In this document: one piece after another, positions 1 to 4,793 of the stretch
How the letters are laid out: each line of letters opens with the position of its first letter
Numbering within the stretch: the stretch's first letter is position 1
From: DASULK01 sp036381835
Lineage (GTDB): Bacteria > Actinomycetota > Actinomycetes > Mycobacteriales > Micromonosporaceae
Length of the DNA stretch: 6,561 nt
Assembly (NCBI GenBank): GCA_036381835.1
Contig: DASVCA010000118.1
Coordinates: 1-6,561 of the forward strand
Reading direction: 5' to 3'
The notes under the pieces: model-generated
The model's input: the letters and a program-made list of their open reading frames with translations, nothing else
Database searches by the model: none
Told to the model about the DNA's origin: nothing
Position numbers and translations under genes: made by a program

Positions 1-612
1 ACCTCGCCCGGTGATCACCTGGAGGACCGGCTTCTCGACGACCTCGTTGAACGTGTTCGCCAGCCAGGTCCCGACGCCGGGCGTGTACTCGCTCGGCTTG
101 AAGACCACCGCGTTGCCGGCGGCCAGCGCGTACGCGATCGAACCGACCGGGGTCAGCACCGGGTAGTTCCACGGGCCGATCACGCCGACCACCCCGTACG
201 GGCGGTATTCCAGATGGGCGGAGAACTCGGCGAGCAAAAGCCGGGAGCGCACCCGGCGCGGGCGCAGCACCCGCCGGGCGTTGCGGGCCGCCCAGTCAAT
301 GTGGTCGATGGCCGAGGAGGTTTCGACGATCGCCTCCGCGACCGGTTTGCCGCCCTCCCGGTGACACAGGTCGGCGATCTCCGTGATCCGCCGGGCGAGC
401 AACGACCGCCAGCGCAACAGCCGCTCCCGGCGTCCTCGGAAGCCGAGTCCGGCCCACCATTCGGCGGCGGCGCGGGCGCGGGTCACCGCAGCCGTCACAT
501 CGTCCGCGCTCGACAACCGGAAGCGGCCCACCTCGACACCGGTGGCGGGGTTGGTGGAGACCAGCGCACCATCGTCGATGAACGGGGTGCCCGGGATGCA
601 CGTCGCCGTCAT
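1..612 (-). CDS. Aldehyde dehydrogenase family protein, N-terminal 204 residues (cut by window edge)
   Basis: This is an NAD(P)-dependent aldehyde dehydrogenase that should oxidise an aldehyde to the carboxylic acid in the cytoplasm; the substrate cannot be read from this part. The frame opens at ATG (612-610) and stays open to base 1, exactly 204 codons. Seen: an N-terminal 'NPATG' (residues 21-25) typical of the family, the signature PWNYP (147-151) whose Asn149 corresponds to the oxyanion-hole Asn, and 'AGNAVVFKPSEYTP' (165-178) of the cofactor fold. Glu175 lies where NAD-preferring members bind the adenine ribose, so NAD use is inferred. The catalytic Cys and general-base Glu lie outside the window, as roughly 250-300 C-terminal residues are missing. 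It is transcribed away from the hydrolase at 818. No good Shine-Dalgarno precedes the ATG, and a -10-like TAGACT sits 8 nt upstream, so a very short or absent leader is possible. Confidence 0.93.
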   Translation of the reverse strand, partial: MTATCIPGTPFIDDGALVSTNPATGVEVGRFRLSSADDVTAAVTRARAAAEWWAGLGFRGRRERLLRWRSLLARRITEIADLCHREGGKPVAEAIVETSSAIDHIDWAARNARRVLRPRRVRSRLLLAEFSAHLEYRPYGVVGVIGPWNYPVLTPVGSIAYALAAGNAVVFKPSEYTPGVGTWLANTFNEVVEKPVLQVITGRG

Positions 613-620
613 GGGCGTGA

Positions 621-649
621 AGTCTATCCCCGAACGTTACTCATGAGTA
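621..649 (-). promoter_or_regulatory. Candidate promoter of the aldehyde dehydrogenase gene
   Basis: On the minus strand TAGACT (626-621) fits the actinobacterial TANNNT -10 pattern and ends 8 nt before the ATG. With a 17-nt spacer, the -35 position would be TACTCA (649-644), a poor match to TTGACA. The distance to the start codon leaves little or no leader, so transcription may begin at or close to the ATG. The assignment rests only on pattern and spacing. Confidence 0.35.
638..649. promoter_or_regulatory. Perfect 12-bp palindrome TACTCATGAGTA, candidate repressor operator
   Basis: The 12 bases read identically on both strands, and the site is AT-rich compared with its surroundings, so it stands out. 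One half coincides with the predicted -35 hexamer of the aldehyde dehydrogenase promoter, where a bound repressor would block RNA polymerase. Short palindromes of this shape are commonly bound by TetR-type dimers. No regulator gene is present in the window, so the binding protein is unknown. Confidence 0.4.
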
Positions 650-704
650 GGTCTCGCCGGCCCGGACCGGGCGCGTCTCGGCCCGCGGGCCTCGGCCGTG
701 TCGA

Positions 705-740
705 CCCGCCCACACCACGCCCGGTGGCGGTGTGGGCGGG
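705..740. repeat. Strong inverted repeat / hairpin, 12-bp perfect stem
   Basis: CCCGCCCACACC (705-716) pairs perfectly with GGTGTGGGCGGG (729-740). The 12-nt loop can add a small inner GCC/GGC stem (719-721 with 726-728). No T-run follows on either strand, so it is not a classical intrinsic terminator. It would lie about 78 nt upstream of the hydrolase GTG. It may act as a leader RNA structure, as a protein-binding site, or as a stop for transcripts entering from elsewhere; the sequence does not decide between these. Confidence 0.55.
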
Positions 741-805
741 CACCACATGGCGACCGGCGAATCCGACGGGCACGATGGCCGAACGGAGTTCGCCGCAACA
801 CCGCT

Positions 806-810
806 GGAGG
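806..810 (+). promoter_or_regulatory. Shine-Dalgarno GGAGG that sets the hydrolase start
   Basis: GGAGG is followed by a 7-nt spacer and GTG at 818. It is the reason for choosing GTG 818 over the upstream in-frame ATG at 698, which would add 40 arginine-rich residues unlike the family and has no comparable site. Confidence 0.8.
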
Positions 811-817
811 TTGTCGA

Positions 818-1717
818 GTGACCACGAGCATCCCCTACATCCGCGAGAGCGTCCCGGTCGACGGCGGTCGGCTGACCGTCGGGATCTGGGGGCAGACCGG
901 GCCGTTGGTCGTGGCGGTGCACGGCATCACCTCCTCGCACCTGGCCTGGCGGCTGCCCGCCGAGCTGTTGGGGGCCGACCACAGGATCGTCGCCGTCGAC
1001 CTGGGCGGCCGGGGCGGCAGCCGGGACCTGCCCGGCCCGTACGGCATGGCCCGGCACGCCGCCGACGTCGCCGCGGTCATCGAGGCGTACGGGGACGGCG
1101 AGCCGGTGGTCGCCGTCGGGCACTCGATGGGCGGGTTCGTCGCGGTCGAACTGGCCCGCCGCCACCCGCGGCTGGTGCGGCGGCTGGTGCTGGTCGACGG
1201 TGGAGCGCCGCTGCCGTTGCCGCCCGGCATCGACCCGCACGGCGACGACGACAGCATCGCGGCGGCGATCGCCCAAACCGTCGGCACCGCGTTCGCCCGC
1301 CTGTCGATGACCTTCCCCGACCGGGAGACCTACCACGCGATGTGGCGAGCGCATCCGTCCTTCGCGGACTGGAACGACGCGATGACCGCGTACGTCGACT
1401 ACGACCTGGTGGGCGAGGAGCCGCGACTGTGTCCGGCATGCCGCAGCGAGGCGGCGGTGCGCGACGGTCGCGACGTCTACGCGTTGCCCGGGGTGGAACC
1501 CGCGCCGCTGCCGGTTCCGGCGGTGTTCCTGCGCGCGCCGCGCGGCCTGCTCAACGAGCCGGAACCGCTCTACCCGGCCGGCTACGCCACCCGTTGGCTG
1601 CCCGGCGTGACCGAGGTGGAGGTGTCCGACGTGAACCACTACACGATCACCCTCGGCCCGGTGGGCGCTGCCGCCGTCGCGGCGGCGGTGCGAGCCGCGA
1701 CACATTCGCGCGCCTGA
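818..1717 (+). CDS. Alpha/beta hydrolase (299 aa)
   Basis: This is a single-domain serine hydrolase of the alpha/beta fold, probably cytoplasmic since no signal peptide is visible. The natural ester, thioester or other substrate is not identifiable. Seen: oxyanion-side HG at residues 35-36, 'AVDLGGRGGS' (59-68) matching the usual D-x-G-G-x-S loop, nucleophile elbow GHSMGG (101-106) with Ser103, and a C-terminal His274 in 'DVNHYT'. The acid is less clear: the usual loop after the sixth or seventh strand reads 'RAPRGLLNEPEP' (239-250), with Asn246 and Glu247/Glu249 but no Asp. Asp127 after strand six ('VLVDGG') could serve instead. A lone CPAC pair (Cys205, Cys208) sits in the region before strand seven. 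The length is normal for the family. The GTG start follows GGAGG. The gene ends 71 nt before the dehydrogenase and probably shares its transcript. Confidence 0.9.
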   Translation: MTTSIPYIRESVPVDGGRLTVGIWGQTGPLVVAVHGITSSHLAWRLPAELLGADHRIVAVDLGGRGGSRDLPGPYGMARHAADVAAVIEAYGDGEPVVAVGHSMGGFVAVELARRHPRLVRRLVLVDGGAPLPLPPGIDPHGDDDSIAAAIAQTVGTAFARLSMTFPDRETYHAMWRAHPSFADWNDAMTAYVDYDLVGEEPRLCPACRSEAAVRDGRDVYALPGVEPAPLPVPAVFLRAPRGLLNEPEPLYPAGYATRWLPGVTEVEVSDVNHYTITLGPVGAAAVAAAVRAATHSRA

Positions 1718-1778
1718 CTGAGGGGTCGTTAAGCTCGCGGTGGAAGGTGGCGGCGCTGACCGGCCGTCGGGCGCGAGC

Positions 1779-1783
1779 GGAGG
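1779..1783 (+). promoter_or_regulatory. Shine-Dalgarno GGAGG that sets the dehydrogenase start
   Basis: GGAGG with a 5-nt spacer precedes GTG 1789, which begins the protein 7 residues before the first Rossmann strand, as expected for the family. An in-frame GTG at 1747 has only a poor GGAAG abutting it and would add 14 unconserved residues. Confidence 0.75.
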
Positions 1784-1788
1784 TTGCT

Positions 1789-3579
1789 GTGGCGCGGGAG
1801 TTCAACAGTGTCGGCGTGGTCGGTCTCGGCACCATGGGGGCCGGGATCGTGGAGGTGTTCGCACGCAACGGCATCGACGTGGTCGCGGTCGAGGTGAGCG
1901 ACGCCGCCCTGGAGCGGGGTCGGGCCACCCTCACCCGGTCCACCGATCGGGCCGTCGCCCGCGGCAAACTCACCGGCGACGACCGGAACGCCCTGCTGTC
2001 CCGTGTCACGTTCACCGTCGGCCTGGAGGCCCTGCGAGACGTCGATCTGGTCATCGAGGCGGTGCCCGAGCACCTCGAACTGAAGCAGCGGATCTTCGCC
2101 GAGCTGGACCGCATCTGCAAGCCCGAGGCGATCCTGGCCACCAACACCTCGTCACTGAGCGTCACGGAGATCTCCGTCGCCACCACCCGGCCGAACCAGG
2201 TCCTAGGTATCCACTTCTTCAACCCCGCCCCGGTGATGAAGCTGGTCGAGGTGGTCCGCACGGTGGTCACCGACCCGGGGGTCATCGCCGATGTCGAGGC
2301 GCTCTGCGAGCGGCTGGGCAAGGTCGACGTGACGATCAGCGACCGGGCGGGCTTCATCGCCAACGCCCTGCTCTTCGGCTACCTCAACCACGCGGTGTCG
2401 ATGTACGAGGCGAAGTACGCCACCCGGGAGGACATCGACGCGGCGATGAAGCTGGGCTGCGGGCTGCCCATGGGTCCGCTGGCGCTGATGGACCTGATCG
2501 GCTTGGACACCGCGTACGAGATTCTGGACACCATGTACCGCCGAGGCGGCCGGGACCGGCGCCACGCGCCCGCGCCGCTGCTCAAGCAGATGGTCACCGC
2601 CGGGTTGCTCGGCCGCAAGTCCGGGCGCGGCTTCTACACCTACGAGAAGCCGGGCTCGCCGGTGGTCGTACCGGATGAGCTGACCCCGCCGTCCACCGAC
2701 GCGACCCAGGCCGAGGGCGTCCGCGCGGTGGCGAAGGTCGGGATCGTCGGCTCGGGGACGATGGCCACCGGCATCATCGAGGTCTTCGCCCGGGCCGGGT
2801 ACGAGGTAGTGTCGATCACCCGCGGTGCGGAGAAGTCGGCCCGGCTCTGCGAGGCGGTCAAGACGTCGCTCAACAAGGCCGTGGTCCGGGGCAAGCTCAG
2901 CGAGGCCGACCGGGATGCGACGCTGTCCCGGATCACCTGGTCCGCCGCCTTGGAGCACCTCGCCGACGTCGACCTGGTGGTCGAGGCGGTGGTCGAGGAA
3001 CTCAGTGTGAAGAAGGCGCTGTTCGCCAGCCTCGACGAGATCTGCAAGCCCGGGGTGGTGCTGGCCACCACGACCTCCTCGCTGCCCGTGGTGGAGCTGG
3101 CGATGGCCACCCAGCGACCGGCCGACGTGCTGGGACTGCACTTCTTCAACCCGGCGCCGATCATGTCACTGGTCGAGATCGTCGAGACGATCCGCACCTC
3201 TCCCGAGGCCGTCGCGACCGCGCGGGCGGTCTGCGCGAAGCTGGGCAAGACCGGGGTGGTCTGCGGCGACCGGTCCGGCTTCATCGTCAACGCGCTGCTG
3301 TTCCCGTACCTGAACGACGCGGTCAAGATGCTGGAGGCGTCGTATGCGACGGCCGACGACATCGACAACGCGATGAAGCTCGGCTGCGGCTACCCGATGG
3401 GACCGTTCGAGCTGCTCGACGTGGTCGGCCTGGATGTGGCGCTGGCCATTCAGCGGGAGCTCTACCTGGAGCTGCGCGAGCCCGGGTTCGCCCCCGCGCC
3501 GCTGCTGGAGCACCTGGTCACCGCCGGCTACCTGGGCCGCAAGACGGGCCGCGGCTTCCGCGACTACACCAACCGGTGA
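1789..3579 (+). CDS. Tandem-duplicated 3-hydroxyacyl-CoA (3-hydroxybutyryl-CoA) dehydrogenase, 596 aa
   Basis: This enzyme interconverts 3-hydroxyacyl-CoA and 3-oxoacyl-CoA with NAD(P), in beta-oxidation or short-chain acyl-CoA metabolism such as acetoacetyl-CoA/3-hydroxybutyryl-CoA. A usual single-copy member is about 285-290 residues; this protein contains two complete copies, about 1-288 and 316-596, joined by a linker of about 25 residues ('PVVVPDELTPPST...'). Copy 1 has GLGTMG (12-17) and Ser121, His142, Glu154, Asn192, matching human SCHAD Ser137, His158, Glu170 and Asn208. Copy 2 has Ser430, His451, Glu463, Asn501, each exactly 309 residues later, with a one-residue indel near 255. Each copy ends in LGRK[ST]GRGF. 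Copy 2 differs at cofactor positions: GSGTMA instead of GxGxxG, and Thr344-Arg345 where copy 1 has Glu35. It also has Thr428 for the conserved Asn119. Fused doublets appear common in actinobacteria (from memory). There is no enoyl-CoA hydratase domain, so it is not the multifunctional FadB/FadJ. Confidence 0.95.
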   Translation: MAREFNSVGVVGLGTMGAGIVEVFARNGIDVVAVEVSDAALERGRATLTRSTDRAVARGKLTGDDRNALLSRVTFTVGLEALRDVDLVIEAVPEHLELKQRIFAELDRICKPEAILATNTSSLSVTEISVATTRPNQVLGIHFFNPAPVMKLVEVVRTVVTDPGVIADVEALCERLGKVDVTISDRAGFIANALLFGYLNHAVSMYEAKYATREDIDAAMKLGCGLPMGPLALMDLIGLDTAYEILDTMYRRGGRDRRHAPAPLLKQMVTAGLLGRKSGRGFYTYEKPGSPVVVPDELTPPSTDATQAEGVRAVAKVGIVGSGTMATGIIEVFARAGYEVVSITRGAEKSARLCEAVKTSLNKAVVRGKLSEADRDATLSRITWSAALEHLADVDLVVEAVVEELSVKKALFASLDEICKPGVVLATTTSSLPVVELAMATQRPADVLGLHFFNPAPIMSLVEIVETIRTSPEAVATARAVCAKLGKTGVVCGDRSGFIVNALLFPYLNDAVKMLEASYATADDIDNAMKLGCGYPMGPFELLDVVGLDVALAIQRELYLELREPGFAPAPLLEHLVTAGYLGRKTGRGFRDYTNR

Positions 3580-3607
3580 CCCACGTCAAGGCGATAACCG
3601 ATCCTCG

Positions 3608-3613
3608 TACCCT
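3608..3613 (+). promoter_or_regulatory. -10 element TACCCT for a probable leaderless transcript
   Basis: TACCCT fits TANNNT and spans exactly -12 to -7 if the A of ATG 3620 is +1. The bases between hexamer and ATG (TGGGGC) leave no room for a normally spaced Shine-Dalgarno, which supports a leaderless mRNA. The 17-nt-spaced -35 position (GTCAAG, 3585-3590) is weak. Confidence 0.5.
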
Positions 3614-3619
3614 TGGGGC

Positions 3620-3946
3620 ATGAGCCCCCGCCGCAACCGTCCCCGCCGGGACACGCCGCCGCCACTCGATCCGGAGCGGATGCGACGCGGGGTGCAGGCG
3701 GTGCAGTCGTGGCGCGACGGCGAATGGCAGGTGCGGGCCATCCCGGCTGGCTCGGCGGTGAAGACCTACCGCTGTCCGGGATGCGATCAGGAGATCCGCC
3801 CCGGGGTGGCGCACGTGGTGGTGTGGCCGGCCGACGGTTGGGGCGACCTCAGCGACCGTCGGCACTGGCACACCAGCTGCTGGCGGTCGCGGGATCGGCG
3901 ATCACCGACTCTGCACCGCCCGCGGGACGGCTACCGTTACCGTTGA
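3620..3946 (+). CDS. Conserved small zinc-finger-like protein of unknown function (108 aa)
   Basis: Function unknown. The N-terminus is basic ('MSPRRNRPRR') and proline-rich, the middle (about 25-50) is a short folded segment, and the conserved core is 'YRCPGC' (50-55), then His65 and 'HWHTSCW' (82-88). Cys52, Cys55, His84 and Cys87 form a CxxC...HxxC arrangement like a treble-clef zinc finger, with His65 and His82 as further possible ligands. Metal binding is inferred from spacing only. The tail is again Arg-rich (89-108), so nucleic-acid contact is conceivable. From memory, very similar actinobacterial proteins are often labelled 'ATP/GTP-binding protein', but I see no P-loop or other nucleotide-binding motif that would justify that name. 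ATG 3620 is chosen over upstream in-frame starts (from 3434) because those overlap the dehydrogenase coding sequence. It ends 3 nt before the next gene. Confidence 0.88.
   Translation: MSPRRNRPRRDTPPPLDPERMRRGVQAVQSWRDGEWQVRAIPAGSAVKTYRCPGCDQEIRPGVAHVVVWPADGWGDLSDRRHWHTSCWRSRDRRSPTLHRPRDGYRYR
3938..3943 (+). promoter_or_regulatory. -10 element TACCGT for a probable leaderless transcript
   Basis: TACCGT, inside the last codons of the preceding gene, spans -12 to -7 relative to the G of GTG 3950. This is the same geometry as the element before 3620. No purine-rich Shine-Dalgarno lies in the 20 nt before the start. The -35 region is unconvincing. Translational coupling to the gene ending at 3946 is the alternative. 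Confidence 0.45.
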
Positions 3947-3949
3947 CCG

Positions 3950-4744
3950 GTGAGCAACTCGATCCGCGCCAACTCGATCCTGCCTGCCCGCCGCGAGGAC
4001 ATCGAACTGCACACCGCCGACGGCCTGCGCCTGGTGGGGGAGTTGGCGGTTCCGGTGGACCGCGACCCGGTCGCGACGCTGGTCTGCTTCCACCCGCTGC
4101 CCACCCACGGCGGCATGATGGACAGCCACGTCCTGCGTAAGGCCGCCTGGCGTCTGCCGGCCCTGGCCAGGCTGGCCGTGCTGCGGTTCAACACCCGCGG
4201 CACGCGCAGCCTGCGCGGCACCAGCGAGGGAACCTTCGAGCACGCCATCGGTGAGCGGTTCGACGTCATGGCGGCGATCGAGTACGCCGAATACCACGAG
4301 CTGCCCGACATCTGGCTGCTCGGCTGGTCGTTCGGCACGGACCTGGTGTTGAAGTACGGGTGCGATCCGGGGATCACCGGGGCGATCCTCCTCTCACCGC
4401 CGCTGCGCTACTCCACCGATGACGATCTCGAGGTCTGGGCGGGTTCCGGGAAGCCCGTGATCGCACTGGTGCCCGAGTTCGACGACTATCTGCGCCCGGA
4501 GGAGGCGCGGTGGCGCTTCGAGAAGATCCCGCAGGCCGAGGTCGTCGGCGTGTCGGGAGCGAAACACCTGTGGGTGGGTGACGCGGAGACCGTACTGGAC
4601 GAGGTGGTCCGCCGGGTGGCACCGGGGATCCCGGTGCCACTGCCGCAGACCTGGGACGGCCCGATGGAGTACGGCGACGCCAGCGCCTACGCCGATCAGA
4701 CGGTGGCGGCCTTCCAGCGGCCGGCGGGCGGCGGCGGGTCCTGA
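3950..4744 (+). CDS. Alpha/beta hydrolase, COG2945-like (264 aa)
   Basis: This is a predicted cytoplasmic serine hydrolase of unknown substrate, unrelated in detail to the hydrolase at 818. Seen: the 'FHPLPTHGG' oxyanion region (47-55) followed by 'MMDS', then 'LRFNTRGT' (78-85), an acidic segment 'GERFDVMAAIEY' (101-112), and nucleophile elbow GWSFGT (125-130) with Ser127. The likely acid is Asp178 or Asp179 in 'PEFDDYLRPEEA', and the base is His206 in 'GAKHLW'. The H-P-x-P-x-x-G-G ... R-F-N-x-R-G pattern is the hallmark of the COG2945 group of predicted alpha/beta hydrolases, recalled rather than searched. The catalytic core ends near residue 225, leaving a C-terminal extension of about 38 residues with an acidic/Tyr-rich stretch and a Gly-rich end (GGGGS). 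The GTG start lies 3 nt after the stop of the zinc-finger-like gene, with no Shine-Dalgarno. It converges with the coiled-coil gene. Confidence 0.9.
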   Translation: MSNSIRANSILPARREDIELHTADGLRLVGELAVPVDRDPVATLVCFHPLPTHGGMMDSHVLRKAAWRLPALARLAVLRFNTRGTRSLRGTSEGTFEHAIGERFDVMAAIEYAEYHELPDIWLLGWSFGTDLVLKYGCDPGITGAILLSPPLRYSTDDDLEVWAGSGKPVIALVPEFDDYLRPEEARWRFEKIPQAEVVGVSGAKHLWVGDAETVLDEVVRRVAPGIPVPLPQTWDGPMEYGDASAYADQTVAAFQRPAGGGGS

Positions 4745-4772
4745 CCGCCCCCCAGCCCAGCGGTCCTGGAGC

Positions 4773-4787
4773 CGGGGGCCGACCCCG
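4773..4787. terminator. Weak hairpin in the convergent gap
   Basis: CGGGG (4773-4777) and CCCCG (4783-4787) form a 5-bp GC stem with a 5-nt loop in the 49-nt gap between two converging genes. It has no T-run. The position suits a bidirectional terminator, but the stem is short for one in such GC-rich DNA. Confidence 0.25.
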
Positions 4788-4793
4788 TCGCCC

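Larger units (their letters stand above)
613..817. other. Divergent intergenic region rich in palindromes
   Basis: These 205 bases separate the leftward aldehyde dehydrogenase from the rightward hydrolase and should hold both promoters. I see no convincing gene in it. It carries four inverted repeats in a row: TACTCATGAGTA (638-649), GCCCGG-A-CCGGGC (660-672), GGCCCGCGGGCC (680-691) and a long hairpin (705-740). The leftward promoter can be proposed at 621-649. For the rightward hydrolase I could not find a TANNNT -10 hexamer that I would defend, so its promoter is unassigned. Confidence 0.7.

Noticed and set aside
698..817. Forty-residue N-terminal extension of the first hydrolase from ATG 698
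   Set aside because: The added residues are Arg-rich, overlap the hairpin and palindromes, and match nothing expected for the fold. GTG 818 has GGAGG at ideal spacing.
641..1705. A 354-codon leftward open frame opposite the first hydrolase
   Set aside because: Its translation is low-complexity Arg/Gly/Val/His without motifs, while the plus strand encodes a complete catalytic hydrolase.
1718..1788. A separate promoter between the hydrolase and the tandem dehydrogenase
   Set aside because: No TANNNT hexamer with an acceptable -35 was found in these 71 nt, so co-transcription is the simpler reading, although it is unproven.
2203..3141. A 312-codon leftward open frame opposite the tandem dehydrogenase
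   Set aside because: It is a compositional shadow of a strongly conserved gene, with no family features of its own.
214..3579. A 1121-codon open frame on the plus strand starting inside the antisense of the aldehyde dehydrogenase
   Set aside because: Only the part from 1789 on is real. The first 525 codons run antisense to the aldehyde dehydrogenase, through the intergenic region and out of frame through the hydrolase, giving Arg/Ala/Gly-rich nonsense typical of high-GC DNA. It is not a giant fusion protein.
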